Positions 47,101-59,492 are shown, counted from the first letter of the stretch. The stretch is 64,000 bases of DNA from Vesta saturnalis (GCA_036346205.1 JARFJB010002197.1:438501-502500); one strand, 5' to 3'. Translations and numbers: made by a program. The notes: a model not told the origin generated them from the sequence alone.

Positions 47101-50100
47101 GCTGCATTCGAAATTTAGGTTTTCACAGAAGCACTCTGATAAGGCACATACCTGAGCCTGGAACACTATGCTATTTTTCCCAGACTGATGCTGATCGATT
47201 TCGACGGAGTGACCCAGTTAATCCCAGCTCCTGTGCCTTTTTGTTGTTTTGGAGCCATCTGTGTACCACACTTGTTCTCCAGCTTTAATGTCTCTGCAGT
47301 TATTCCTCCAGCTTTCTTTGTGTGAGATTCTGGTTTCAAACGGTCGTTTCAAACAGTACTTGGACACCATGTAGTCGGATGGCATTAGTAGAGCCCACTC
47401 CTCACTATTATGGAGTTTATTCTGGAGCAACCTGGAGGGAGGTTGTCCATCCGTCTGTCCTCTCCAGTCTGTATGAGCTCAGCCTGGCCTGTCCCAAAAT
47501 GAACAAATTCAGTGTTGGGAGATTCTGTAGAGCATTTAAGGTATCCGTGGGCGCGGTGGACATTGCACTGGTTACCCCGATGCAAGCCAGCCTCTGCACA
47601 CTGTCTAGCTTTTTCTTTGTCGTAATATGGTTGACTTTTGGCCACCAGACTATTGCTGCATAGGTTATCATTGGCTTGATGACCTATGTATACAGCCATA
47701 ATGTCATCTTTGAGTTGATACCCCATGTTTTCCCAATAGCTTTTCTACATACAAACATGCAGTTTTTGGCTCCATGTAGGCATTCCAAGCAAGAGTCCGG
47801 GCCAGAGTGTCCCCTAGATGCTTGGTCTCCTTTGTCCACATAAGCTTCTGTCCAAATAGCATTAGAGGTCGTTCCATCAGTATCCTCTTTTGTCGGGTAA
47901 AGAGAACGATTTTTCTCTTTCCTAGATTGACCCGTAGGTACTCTTCCAGAAACCACTTGTCCACCTTTTTTAGAGCTTTCTGTGTGAGCTTGAAGGTGGT
48001 AGCGGCGAATTTCCCTTGCTGAACTGTGACTGTCATCCGCGTAGTCTTGGCCATATACACCTTCGCTGTTAAGGCTAATCAGCCATCTGTTTACTACCAG
48101 ATTCCACAGGAGCGCAGAACCTTTGGTGGCTACAACTTCGACTCATTCGCCGAACAAGTTCGTATTTTCATTTTTGCAGGATATTTGATATTCAGCGACA
48201 GACGGTCTTATTAATTCCTGCTTCGTCTACCGCTCGAATCATCGAGTTATAGGAAGTGATGTTAAAGGCTGCCTCAATGTCTAGAAAAGTCGCGAGGGCA
48301 ATTTCCTCGTATTCAGTATCCTCTTTTGTCGGGTAAAGAGAACGATTTTTCTCTTTCCTAGATTGACCCGTAGGTACTCTTCCAGAAACCACTTGTCCAC
48401 CTTTTATAGAGCTTTCTGTGTGAGCTTGAAGGTGGTAGCGGCGAATTTCCCTTGCTGAACTGTGACTGTCATCCGCGTAGTCTTGGCCATATACACCTTC
48501 GCTGTTAAGGCTAATCAGCCATCTGTTTACCACCAGATTCCACAGGAGCGCAGAACCTTTGGTGGCTACAACTTCGACTCATTCGCCGAACAAGTTCGTA
48601 TTTTCATTTTTGCAGGATATTTGATATCCAGCGACAGACGGTCTTATTAATTCCTGCTTCGTCTACCGCTCGAATCATCGAGTTATAGGAAGTGATGTTA
48701 AAGGCTCCCTCAATGTCTAGAAAAGTCGCGAGGGCAATTTCCTCGTTTTCCAGGCTTTCTTCAATTTTACTGACTAGCTTGTGCAGTGCAGTTTTAGTCG
48801 ACTTGTCTAGTCGACGCAGACTGATTTTTGTGAAGGATGGCGTTTTCTCTAGGATTTTCGCCATTGCTTTAAGCAGCAAAGAGTTAAGTCATATTGGGCG
48901 ATACGAATTGGCCTAAGCATAGTTTGCTCTTCCATATTTCGGAATGAAGACTACATTCGCAGTCACCTATGCCTTAGGTACATACCTGAGACCTAAGCTA
49001 GCTTCGAATGTCAGTCAGGACTGTCTAGAATTCCCAATTCCTCCTGAAGGAGCCTAGGGAATATTCTACCGAGCCCTGGGGTCTTGTGTGGCTTGAACGT
49101 TTTGATCGCTCAATTCACGTGGATTCAACGGCATTGTAGTACCTCTTCCATGCCTCCCTTTTGGTCTTCCTTACAGTTTTACTGTACTCTGTTAGGAGCC
49201 TGTGGTATCCGTCCCAGTTATTTGTTTTCCTTCGGATGCAAATTGCTGTCGGGACATTTTTTCTCATTTTAACGAGTTCCACCAATTCCCTTCGATCTGC
49301 CTCTCTGGGCTTTGGGTTGGCAGCTGTTTTCACACGAATATACTATTGCAGAATGTCCTCAGCTCTATCAAGATCTTCACTCGGTTTTGGGATTCCTGGG
49401 GGAGTCGTGTGTTTATTATTATACAGGTATTCCCTATATTTTTCACAATCTGTTCTGTTAAGGTCTCTGTATATTCCGAGAGGTTCGGTTAGCTTCTCAT
49501 CGATTTCGAACCTGATGTACTGATGGTCTGCCTTTGATGGCTCCTTCAGTACTCTCCAGTTCTTAATGAGTTCTGTTATTATACGGCACTTTCGGTAATG
49601 TCTAAATCCCCTTTCCTAGTGGACGTTATGAAGGTTGGCCTATTACCCTCATTTAGGGTGACTAGCTTAAAACTAAATTCTAAGAGTGACTCACCTCTGG
49701 TATTGCAGTTACTGCTTCCTCATGCTGCATGGTGGGAGTTCACATGGCAGCCTATCAGTAGATGTCCACTTCCAGCGCATGCGTTGTTGGCCAGCCTGCT
49801 GTTGGAGGAGGGTTCGCCGAGTCAAATGGGAAGTAGACAGATCCAGCCGTTAGTTCTCTGCCTCATATTTTAAGCTTTACTGCTACCAGGTCTCTACCGC
49901 GGTGTTCCTGTAGTAGTACGAAGTTTATGTTCTACTTTATTATAAAGCAGGTTCTCGGGGGTTCTGCTGTTGTACAATGGGTGTCATACATGAGCTTCCC
50001 CCCGATTTCTGACAGGCCTACATCTCTGCCTTTGACTATTCATGCTTCCTGAATCAGAATGAAATTGTAGGCTTCAGCGTTTTGCTTCCCGGCGATATTA

Positions 50101-53100
50101 GCCGTGGCGAGTTTTTTATGCTGTAGGTTGATGTGAAGAAACTTCGGACCCATCCTTTAGCACGTGGCCTGGTTTTGTTTGTCATATCATAATAATGATA
50201 ACATCTTTTGGACACGATATCTCAAAAACTTGAAAAGCAATAGAATTCAAATTTGGCTTAAATGTACAGAACCTATTGATAACTGGCGGAGGTGGTGGAA
50301 CTACGCATAAGGAGTAAGAGGGGTAATTTTTTTTTTTTTTTTGCTCGCAAATACTCATACAATTATATAGTGCATGCAAATTTGACACTAGTATTTAAGA
50401 CCTAAATGTCCAGACCCCAGTGAAAATTGATGACAATCAATGCAGGAATTACTGAGTAATCTGGGAAGAGGTAAACTTTTTTAAATTTAAACCTTTTGTA
50501 TTTTAAAGAACTACAAGCGTAAAAAAATAATATTTTAAATCTAATAATCTTTGAAAATATTTTATGTTTTACTTTCATTACTTTTTTGTATTGAACAGAC
50601 TCAGATAATTGAAGATGGGAAAGTTTTTCAGTCGGCAGACTCAAATTTTTTAATTTATTAATTACAGTAGATATTCATTGTGTAAAAGTATAATATTGCT
50701 GCTTAAAGGTGGACTTCTTTCATTAGGCCGCTTCTTAAAATATTCTACTGGCAGAACAGCAACGTTATCTGGTTTAGTTTTATAAACTCTTTGTTTTGTT
50801 ACTGTTTTCCAGAAAAAGTAAACAAGTGAGCTCGCTTGATTAGGATGTGGTTCACTTTAATAATAATAACTGTTATACCTACTAATTTTCACAAGTCAGT
50901 TTTACAAAAACGTTTAATATCCTACATTTAAAACTGTGACTTAAGTACTCGTTTGAGGCGTAAAAGGCTTTTTGTTTTAAATATTTCTTTATTGTATTTG
51001 TAAAAGGAGTGTGGCAATAATCGTTGTAATTAAGGTTGTTAATTAATTAATTAATTTAATAATATACATTTGGCCTCTCTCAAGTATTGCATAAGATAAC
51101 AGATTGAAAAAGGCCATACTATGCAGTAAGTCCAGTTTCCATTGAAACATTTTTCATAAGGTTTCATAGTAAGAATCTATTGTTACACTCAATACCACAA
51201 CATCTTGTCGATTATTTTGGGGTTTGATTTTTTTGAGGGTCAGTACTAAGTTTTGGGTGTTATTTTAATTATTTATTTTATTTAACTACCTTTCCTACAG
51301 ATATGCCGATATTACACTCAATCTAGTCTGCACTGTGACATTGTTTAAATAGAGAGATATCGTCGGCAAACATAATATTAGTACTTACGTCACAATGTGG
51401 AAGATCGTTTATTTACAGGGTGTCCCAAAATTAATGGGGCACAGAGCACGAGTAGATTCCTTACTAGTAAATAAGTCGATTGAACCCAACATGCTTTAGC
51501 TCAAAAGTTGATGTTTACTGACATACGGGGTTTTTGTTAGTTATAATGAAAAATATAATGAATAGAACAACGTAAAAAAAACATAGTAGCATGGTGTTGT
51601 ATGAAACAAAATCGTAAGTACTGATGACATTTATCAATTTAATTTGGTGTATGTAATTAGATTGTGTATAGTACGACTATGATTAATATACTTAAAAGAT
51701 ACCGCGACATAATTTATACTCCTACGAAGAGATGCGGGATATGGTATGCATTTATGCAAAAAAAAAAAAACTTCAATGGACGTCATGCGAAGCGCAGGTA
51801 TCCAGAAACCTATCCAAATTATTTAAAAACCTTTGTGGCCGATTAGGCGAGACTGGGTTGTTCCGTCATAAAAGACGAGATGCTGGTCGCCCAAAAAATA
51901 TTACTCCTGAACAAGAAGAAGAGATATTAGTTCGCGTAGCACAAAATCCGGAAATAAGTTTAAGACGTATGAATGCCGCTACTGGTATAAGTAAATCATC
52001 AGTTCATAGAATGTTCCGTATTGAAAAACTTAAGCCGTTTCGCTATTTTGCGACGAAGCTACGTTTACTCGTCGCGGTGTTTTTAACTTTAGAAATAAAC
52101 ACGTATGGTACAATGAAAACTCACATGCAGCAAGAGAACATCATTTCCAGCACGGATTAAAGACAAACGTGTGGTATGGTATTATTGGAGAACACATATC
52201 AGGCCCTATTGAATTGTCAGAAACAGTTAATGGACATTCATCTTCTGCATGATTTGCCATTGGATGTTAGACAAAACATGCACTTTATGCAGGATAGTGC
52301 CCCTGCTCATTTCTCCCTAGCAGCTTGCAATTTTCTAAATGTTGAATTTCCACAACGATGGATAGGACATGGCGTTGTTACACACAAATATATATTATTA
52401 AAGAAATTAATTTTTTGAAGCCCAAAGACAAAATAACTTGCAAATATATAATTGACCAATTAATACCTCTTCTAATGACAATCATTATCTTACATAAAAC
52501 ATTTGCCACCAAAAATCATTAATATTTTAAAACAAGAAAAAAATATCGCTATTGCTAACAAACCAACCAAAACAATCAACAATTTAGTTTCTAAAATTAA
52601 AGATAAAATGAAAACTTTAAATCTCATGTCGTATATAAAATTTCATGTAATGATTGCAATAAACAATATTTGGGACAAACTCAAAGGAACCTAAAAAACA
52701 GAATTACTTCCCATAAAAGTGATATTAGAATTGAAAAAGAATCATGTGCTTTAGCGATACATTCTCTAGAAACTGGTCATAACTCAAATTTTGATGCAGT
52801 AAAAATTTTAATTACAGAAGTAATTATTTCTAACGTTTATTTTTCGAAATGCTTTTTATTAATAGAGAACCTAACACAAAAAAAAACTGGTGCTCAAAAT
52901 TTAAGTGTTATACATTCAAATGTTTTAATACATTGCTAACAAAAAAAAATGTTTTACATTTTCCTTTATTGTTAATTGTTGTAGTTACAGTTTTAGTTGT
53001 CATAATTATCTGTTACATTTGAATAATTTTTAGTTTTTTGTGAATAAATAATATCGAAAGTTTTCAATTTAATGTTTAAATAGTTGTCACTTTAGTTTAG

Positions 53101-55773
53101 GTTGCATCCCTGGTATACTAAAACTTACCGTATATTGTATACACAGTGTAAATACTAAGTCGTAACACCCGAAAAGGGTAGATAGCACTCATCGAAATTT
53201 ATTTTAAATTTATTTAAAACATTTTTTTATATCTATGCAAGAAATCTTACACTTACCACAATATAGAACTTCGTGATGTGCGTTTGGTTTTTGGGGAAGC
53301 GAAACGAAATACGCAAGAAGCTCCGAGATTATATCGAAGAAGATAACCACATCGCCAACAACCAAGTGTACACATCAAAAAATTAGTGTAAACTAATAGA
53401 TTTCGAAGAACCCCTGCACTTCATGAGAATGTACTTGAAATGGTTGAAAACAAACCTTCCATAAGCTTTCAAGTAATAGGTAGAAGGTTGAATGTCAATC
53501 ATATGACAGTTTGGAATGTTTTACATGGCCAAGGCCTCCACCTGTATTCCAGACAAAAAGTGCAAGCTTTGGAACCTGGAGACTTTCAGCTAAGACTATT
53601 GTTCTGTCGTTGGCTTCTTTGCTGTTGTAATCTGAAGAGAAACTTTTAAAAATTTATTTTGTTTACGGACGAAGCTTGTTTTACAAGAAACGGAGTATTT
53701 AAATCGAGAAGCTTACATGTGTGGGCTGACGAAAATCCACGTGCAACGTTTATACTTGCCCATCAGGAACGTTTTGCGGTGAATGTATGGGTCGGTATTA
53801 TAGAAAATTATGTAATTGGACCTTATCTTCTACCACACCGTTTGAATGGGGAAAATTACCATATTTTTTTTAGATACTGTGTTATCAGAGCTTTTAGAAG
53901 ATTTGCCATTAAACATCTGGCAACGACACTGGTTCCAACATGATGACGTGCCAGCATACAGTACACGAGAAATTACAGCATTGCTGAATAGACAATACCG
54001 AAAGAGAGGTGGATTGGTAGGAATGGTCCTGTTTTGTGGCCAGCCCGGATTCCAAGACTTAACTCTACTAGATTTTTTTTTTCTGGGGTTGTATCAAGAC
54101 GTTTGTGTACGAGACACCAGTAAATACAGAGGAATAGTTGGTGGTAAGAATCGTGGCTACAGCAGAGGATGTTAAAGAAAAGCAGGCAGTTTTTTTTTTT
54201 AAGTTTCTACAAATATGTGTTGCTGCGAATGGTAGCCATGTTGAAAATTTGTAATTAATTATTAATGTAATAATAAATAAGTTGTTATACTTCTGTATTC
54301 AGTAGTTTTTTGTTGAATTTTTCAAAAACACAAAGGGAACTTGACTTCTTTTCTATTTTTAGTTGAAATTTATCAAGATTTCTTGTATGAATATAAAAAA
54401 ATGTTTCAAATAAATGTAGACAATACAAGCATTTTATAAATGTTTCTTTTTTAAAAATGCATGAGACTGTTATCCAAATATCATCATTTGAAATTTTTAA
54501 TATCATTTTAAATAAGGAAGATATGACGATGGTTAAAACATCTTAAGAAATCGAATAATTATGACCAGAGGTCCCAAATCAAAATTTGTTACTAAAAAAA
54601 GTTGTTTGTTTGATGAGTTCCCATTTTCGGGAAGAATGGTAGACTTACTGCTCTAGCATAGTAGTGCACCTTCATGAATTTTCAGGTTTTATCACGTTTG
54701 TGACATTGGTGACTTGTTCAAATTGTCAGGATGCACTACACTATGTTACTAAACTATGATAACGTTACCGTATCTCTTATAACTGCCCCCTAAGTTTAGT
54801 TTCACAGAACATAACCTCAACCAAAACCCTAATTTTTAGTAATATAAATACAGTAATTACTTTTCTTTTGTATTCTAACTAATTTCAAAGTTATTTCAAC
54901 CAATGGTATATTTTTTGTAAGTTAAAAATTTTGATAAATTCTCTTGATGTCAAAAATTAAAACACCACATAGCCATGATAAGTACAATATGTATACATAC
55001 ATACATACTGGGTGTCCAAAAAGTCAAACAGCTTAATAACTTATCAGGTCAAAAAAATGAAAATTTGGAAAAGGTTCCTTTAGTAATTTTTCTCGAGGAA
55101 TCGAATGTTAATATCAGATTTTGGGCCCCAAAAGGCTCCAATTTTGAAATTTCAAGTGGGAACCATTACTTTTTTATTTCATATTTGGATTCAGCGCGAA
55201 ATTCTGTCAGACAACGTCTTTGCTTTTTTCAGGGCCCTAAGGTCCTTTTGTGGGGTCCCTAAAAAGTCTAAAAGGATCATTTATAGTAAAAATCGAAATT
55301 TTAAGAATGTTCATTTTTTATCTTGAATATTCGATTCAGTAAGGAATTTAACATTTTATCCTGGAATAATACCCTAGGACCTTAAAAAGGGTTGCAAAGT
55401 TGACTTTGGGCCACTCAAGGGCCTAAAATGATAAATTTCTCATTGGCCCCGTTAGAGCCCAAAATCTGATATTACCATTCGATTCCTCAAGAAAAATTAC
55501 TAGAGGAACCTTTTTCAACTTTTCAATTTCTTTAGTCTGAAAAGAGTTTATTAAGCTGTTTCCTGTGTTTTTGGACACCTGATGTGTATAAACAATTTTT
55601 GTTAAATCTTGTATATACCATTCGTTTACACTATGACGTAAATGTCTCCTTTCATAATATTTATACTATGTAATTGTTCTAGTGATATAGAGAATGCTCA
55701 AGATCATGATGATGACATCATATTTGAAGATTTTGCTAGATTACGCTTAAAAGGTGGAGAAACGGATGCCTGA
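44133..55773 (+). CDS. krz: Non-visual beta-arrestin (kurtz type), 5' end missing
   Basis: Cytosolic adaptor that binds phosphorylated GPCRs, blocks G-protein coupling and links receptors to clathrin. Exons by splice sites and phase: 44133-44326, 44374-44564, 44621-44902, 44957-45100, 45151-45237, 45288-45434, 55683-55773. All junctions are GT-AG and keep frame, giving ~378 codons with no stop. Text is continuous with the family: FRYGREDLDVLGLTFRKDLY (finger-loop region), LGPNAYPFYFELPPHCPASV, SVRLAIRKIMYAPSKQGEQP, LDGQLKHEDTNLASSTL (gate/lariat loop), KVKLCLGALGG and ELPFILMHPKP. The C-tail has a clathrin box, NLIQLD, and an AP-2 motif, IIFEDFARLRLKG (FxxFxxxR). Both mark a beta-arrestin rather than a visual arrestin. 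About 40-50 N-terminal residues lie on exon(s) not seen. Introns 1-5 are about 47-56 bp; the last is 10.2 kb. Confidence 0.95.
46106..46111 (+). terminator. Possible intronic polyadenylation signal
   Basis: An aataaa lies about 670 bp after the arrestin donor at 45434, before any transposon. With the in-frame TAA at the donor, its use would give a transcript ending LIQLDA without the AP-2 motif. No downstream element proves use; AATAAA is common in AT-rich DNA. Confidence 0.2.
46220..46600. repeat. Three diverged copies of a ~140-bp unit
   Basis: tttttgagttattgcg with an accccg/cccctt tail recurs near 46225, 46390 and 46521. The right flank of the adjacent LINE near 50210 also contains an atctcaaaaacttgaaaag word in the opposite sense, hinting at a shared origin. 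Confidence 0.5.
46653..46674. repeat. Alternating CA/CG tract
   Basis: cacacacgcgcgcgcgcgc: an alternating purine-pyrimidine run able to adopt Z-DNA. A GT-rich stretch follows at 46847-46927. Confidence 0.9.
46930..50153 (-). pseudogene. LINE ORF2 with endonuclease, RT and RNase H, broken
   Basis: Read on the minus strand from 50153: an endonuclease-like start (MGPKFLHINLQHKKLATANI, FILIQE, PRTCFI). Next come a linker (49523-49115) with NPKPREADRRELVELVKMRK, then RT with LEKTPSFTKISLRRL, FLDIEGAFNITSYNSM (motif A) and YGQDYADDSH (motif C). Then KRKIVLFTRQKR, and an RNase H domain with QVWYTDGSKT and VFTDSQAAILALEAY, ending at 46939. An RNase H after RT places it among the I/R1/LOA-type LINEs. 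A 436-bp tandem duplication in the RT, stops and frameshifts make it dead. It lies antisense in the arrestin intron. Confidence 0.87.
47881..48752. repeat. 436-bp tandem duplication within the LINE
   Basis: tatcctcttttgtcgggtaa at 47881 recurs at 48317. The two units (47881-48316, 48317-48752) are nearly identical and both include the motif A region and the YADD codons. Their near-identity indicates a recent duplication. Confidence 0.93.
50160..51322. other. AT-rich intron sequence, no gene
   Basis: A T16-17 run lies near 50329-50343. Otherwise nothing recognised. Confidence 0.5.
51323..51412 (-). pseudogene. Scrap of a non-LTR reverse transcriptase
   Basis: Uninterrupted minus-strand codons read INDLPHCDVSTNIMFADDIS and then LFKQCHSAD before a stop. 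This is the RT motif C (FADD) with its usual neighbours. It is cut at the right by the mariner end at 51416. Confidence 0.7.
51416..52406 (+). pseudogene. DD41D-type mariner, 3' truncated
   Basis: TA then cagggtgtcccaaaattaatg marks the left end. + strand transposase: a shifted N-terminal HTH (RYPETYPNYLK), then LGETGLFRHKRRDAGRPK and EEEILVRVAQNPEISLRRMN. After shifts come NVWYGIIGEHISGPIELSE and MHFMQDSAPAHFSLAACNFL (second Asp), then VEFPQRWIGHG. The first-Asp region is lost. The third Asp and right end are missing because Penelope sequence starts at about 52410. Confidence 0.82.
52410..52960 (+). pseudogene. Penelope-like element, C-terminal GIY-YIG fragment
   Basis: + strand: after an N-terminal scrap (IIDQLIPLL, INILKQEKNIAIANKPTKT), a shifted segment reads YKISCNDCNKQYLGQTQRNL. 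It continues KNRITSHKSDI and CALAIHSLETGHNSNFD. This matches the GIY-YIG nuclease end of Penelope retroelements (C..C...YIGQT.R....R...H). Most of the RT is absent, as expected for a 5'-truncated insertion. It abuts the truncated mariner. Confidence 0.75.
53275..54255 (+). pseudogene. Mariner-like transposase, heavily shifted
   Basis: + strand: an HTH region, then LEMVENKPSISFQVIGRRLN, VNHMTVWNVLHGQGLHLYSR and RLLFCRWLL. Then LFTDEACFTRNGVF (first Asp), FAVNVWVGIIENYVIGPYLL, LEDLPLNIWQRHWFQHDDVP (second Asp). The third-Asp segment is degraded (an Arg/Phe-rich RFFF in place of the LDFFLWG pattern). The tail reads CVAANGSHVENL. Closest to the other WGGI..IGP mariners here. Terminal repeats were not identified. 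Confidence 0.8.
54256..55007. other. AT-rich intron sequence
   Basis: No gene or repeat recognised. Confidence 0.5.
55008..55581. mobile_element. 574-bp MITE with long inverted repeats
   Basis: The left end is TA then ctgggtgtccaaaaagtcaa; the right end, read inward, is caggtgtccaaaaacacagg. Arms continue through gaaaatttggaaaaggttcct, ttttctcgaggaatcgaatg and gattttgggc, and their inverse. The right TA is mutated to GA. It ends 102 bp before the last arrestin exon. Confidence 0.8.
55683..55773 (+). CDS. krz: Terminal coding exon of beta-arrestin
   Basis: After acceptor gttctag: T GAT ATA GAG..., phase matched to the donor at 45434. It encodes DIENAQDHDDDIIFEDFARL, then RLKGGETDA and TGA. 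It carries the FxxFxxxR AP-2 (beta2-adaptin) binding motif and the acidic run that holds the inactive arrestin tail in place. Confidence 0.95.
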
Positions 55774-58761
55774 AAATGGGCTTAATTTATACAAAAAAGC
55801 TTAAAACCATTTACAGATCATGAGTACCTACAGGTACATCAACTACTAATACATGTATTTCCCCAATGTTGTGCCCTAGTCATCGGCTACTGCTGAGATG
55901 CAAATTAACTGTAGCTCCTTAACATAATTTTAATTGAAGGATTGACGGTTGATGTTTTTAAATTGGTTTTATTAGAATCGATGTAAAATTAATGTTTTAT
56001 GTATTACTTCGTGTTTTTTCGCGTTTATTGATTATCTGTTGTTCTATAAATAACCAAAGTGGCATTAATTAAAAGTGTGAAGTTTTGTCTTTTTCTTTTA
56101 TATTTTCAGAATTAAGATAATTCATAATTGTTTCTTTTATACAATGAAGTTTCATGTTTAAACAATTTATACGTAAATTTCTTTGATACAGTTACAATTT
56201 TAGATACTCTAATTACTCTCTTACTCAATACTATTTAGATTATATTGATATTCATTCATTTCTAGTGTAACAAAATTAAAATTTAGTGTTCAGAGAAGTT
56301 GGCATATAAATAGAAAATGTGAGGAAATTAGCATTGCAACATATACTTGGTATAAATTTTTACCTTCAGGGTATTTATATTGACACCAAAAATTTTGCAG
56401 TGAGACCAAATGAATATCAGCTGATGCATTTTTCATCATTCAAAAATTTAGGAGTATATCACACAAATTTCCTAATATTGTAATCTTTAAGAATAGTCTG
56501 TTGTAACTATTTTATTACATACTTAAGTTGAGTGGATAAGGTTGTAATATATATCAAAGATAAATGAGTCATCTTGGCCAAAAATTTGTAGATATTATGA
56601 AATTCTTAAATCAGTTTTAAATGTAATGTTGCATCAAAAATTCTAAATTAATATGTAAATAAATTTTGATACAATTACAGATCAGCTATATAAAATGATT
56701 TTGATATTAACCTGCAGCTATTACAATTTGATATTATTAAAGACTTCTTTATTTTGAAAAAAAAACTGATCACATTGCAGATTTAAAGATTAAGAGTTGA
56801 GTAACACTTGCCAAAAATGTTTGTTTTTTTACGTTAATTTTTATTTTGTAGATGTGTTTAATTTTAATTAATAATTGTGGACACATTCAACATTATTAAA
56901 TGCTTTGCTCAAAATTATAGTAATATTTAAACTTGTCTATGCTCACCTTTATTAATAATAGCAATATATTTGCAGATAATAGTACATATTTAAACATTGC
57001 AATAATTAATTAAAATGCAATAAGTGTACATTGTATGCACTGCTACGATTAAATTAATACGTAATATTATTTCCTGTTAATACTTTTTGGTTAATACTTA
57101 ATCTAGAATGTATGATTTTTATAAGCCGCTAACATCTTAATGCACAAATAAGAAAGATTTGCAATTTCAGCAACTTTAATTTTTTTAATATCCTTAAAAA
57201 GACTGCTAATTTAGTTCTATCAATAGTTTCTGTGATTAATTATGTAATAAGCTGAATCCTCTAAAACAAAAGCATAATTTAAATATGCTGAATATGTCCA
57301 CATTAGGTAACCTCGTTTTATTTCAATATTGCAATTGCCAAATACGTAATAATCCAATAGCAATTGTATTGAGGTGAATGGTTTGAAAAAAAATGAAGAA
57401 AGAAATCTATATATTCAATTAAACAAGAATTTGTAAATAAAATGAAATTAAAACTATTGTTTTGTACAATTTTTGGCCTAAAGTAAGTAAGATTTTTGCG
57501 GTAGGCAAATAATGTTAGGTACTAATTTTTCACATTAAACTTCTTGCAGTATTGACCAAAGAATTTCTATTAGTTTGAAATTCAAACTAATTTTATATCA
57601 TTATACTCGTATTAATTTTATTTTCTGCCAAAAACTAGGGTGACTAACCAAACATACATTTATGTACACATTCACCATTTTATGCTTTATTTTTACTACA
57701 TAAGAATGTCTAAAATGTTTGTCTTGGTTCAGAAACTTTTCTGCACAAATTAACGTACATTCATTTACATAGAAAGCTGTTGCAATGTTTCCTAATACTG
57801 TGTAGGGTGAAAATGACGAATCTAGTTTCTAGTTAATTTTTTTACATTTGTACGTTTTTAAGTGATGCAGTCTATAGTTACCGAATCAATATTCTAAGTA
57901 TTGTTGTAAGAATACTTAAATCTCTAGTCCTTTTACAATAAACTGGAAAGTAAGATAATCATTGTGGCTGCTTGATCAAATGCATTTTCATCTAATTTAA
58001 TACAAATTTATACTATTTTTTTAATACACATTAATATAAATATTTTGTACATAATATTAGTTTTACTATTTAATTATGTTTAATTGTATGTGTTTGACTA
58101 TATAATTTTTCATATTTAATATATTTTATGTTTTATAATATGCAGGATAAGGGGTTTAAATTATTTAAAGGAACAGCTGTACCGTTTCCGTGTTTAAGGT
58201 AAAGTTTACGCATTTAATATTAACATGATCTTATCATCTACTAACTACAGTTAAAGAATGCGAAACTAGTAAACCAAACGGTACTTCTAAGTCCTCTTTA
58301 ATTTATGTTAAACGTGGAAAGTTAACATGGAGGTAATTAAGTGTAAAGATTTATAGTCTTGAATTGAGTTATATTTGGCCATGTCCATGTTAAACTTTCG
58401 AATTATTCATCTAAGTGACCGAATGAAAAATTTGTTAATTCGTAGTGATTACTATTTCTACTTAAACCACGCCACAATATATACAATTAATTTATCAAAT
58501 TGTGCTCCAACATTTTGAAATTGAATCACTGCGAAAATCCATGTTTGGGTAATTGTATAAAGTTGTACCAAGTTGTACACATTAAAACAGTAATAAACGT
58601 TTTATGTTTCTCTTATGGTTTTTTTATTTATTTATTATGTGTATAGCGAAAGATTAAGATGGCTGCTTTCATATTAAAATGCAAACTTTCACGATTATCA
58701 TTCATAATTAAAATACTTATTTTTCGGATTTATAATTGTATGTGTCTGTGGGTGTGTATAT
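55774..58761. other. Presumed 3' UTR and downstream DNA of arrestin
   Basis: Very AT-rich with no clear transposon. Candidate aataaa signals lie near 56656, 57436 and 57937; the real end cannot be chosen by sequence alone. Confidence 0.4.
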
Positions 58762-59290
58762 TGTAGTGTCCCAAGGTACCCTATCCATAAAAGTATAATT
58801 TGAAATTACTGTCAATAACTAAAAGACTATAAAATCTTAGAGTGTAATATTGAACTTGTGCGCAATGGTGCAAATTCAAGAAAAAAATCGCTAATGGATG
58901 TATCTTCTCTTTACTGACAATAATGTTACTCTTACTCAACTTATTTGCTTGCTTTATATTGACTTTCCTGGCAAAAATTTAAACTATTTACAAGTCTAAT
59001 ATTAAATTACTTGCAAAACTCAAAATCTGATAAAACAAATTGGCTGTCTTGTGGTAGACTACCATGTGTTATGTGAATGAGATAGGATTTGATGAGGTTA
59101 AATATTGCATTATAGTGGGACAGGTAAACAATGAAACTACTCAAATTCGAATTAACAAGCTTTGCACAATGATGGTTCAACCGGTTAATTTGTGAAACTG
59201 GGAAAGAACGACCAAGAAAATCCAGTTTATTAACCCAATAAGTACTGGTACCAAAAATAATAATGGAATTTAGAAAATTGTTACTAATTA
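58762..59290. mobile_element. Partial copy of the LTR seen at 39050
   Basis: tgtagtgtcccaaggtaccc through ttgcaaaactcaaaatctg and gggaaagaacgaccaagaaaa aligns with the split LTR at 39050/40808. It includes ~120 bp lost from that copy. The 3' half is missing. It does not match the flank of the Gypsy to its right, so it is probably a different element. Confidence 0.75.
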
Positions 59291-59492
59291 TCAATTATAA
59301 TCCTATTTTCATTAGATAAAAATAATCAGATTTGTTTTTTGTCGCTTTTGGTTTACAAGAAATAAAGTGTCCTATATACATATATGATACTGGTACAATG
59401 TGAGTAGGATTGCACACCCTAAAACAATGAACGTACTACGCGCAATCTGAAATAGTATGGGTTTAACGACGCATGAAACAAAAATTTTTTAT

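Larger units (their letters stand above)
45435..55682 (+). other. 10.2-kb last intron of arrestin, filled with transposons
   Basis: Donor gtaagt at 45435 and acceptor gttctag ending at 55682; both exon halves join as GC/T (Ala) in frame. It holds a LINE, a RT scrap, two mariner relics, a Penelope fragment and a palindromic MITE. Reading through the donor gives GAT GCG TAA, an immediate stop. Confidence 0.85.

Noticed and set aside
58147..58199. Possible small exon between tatgcag and aag/gtaaag
   Set aside because: 53 bp with no recognisable peptide; splice-like words are frequent in AT-rich DNA.
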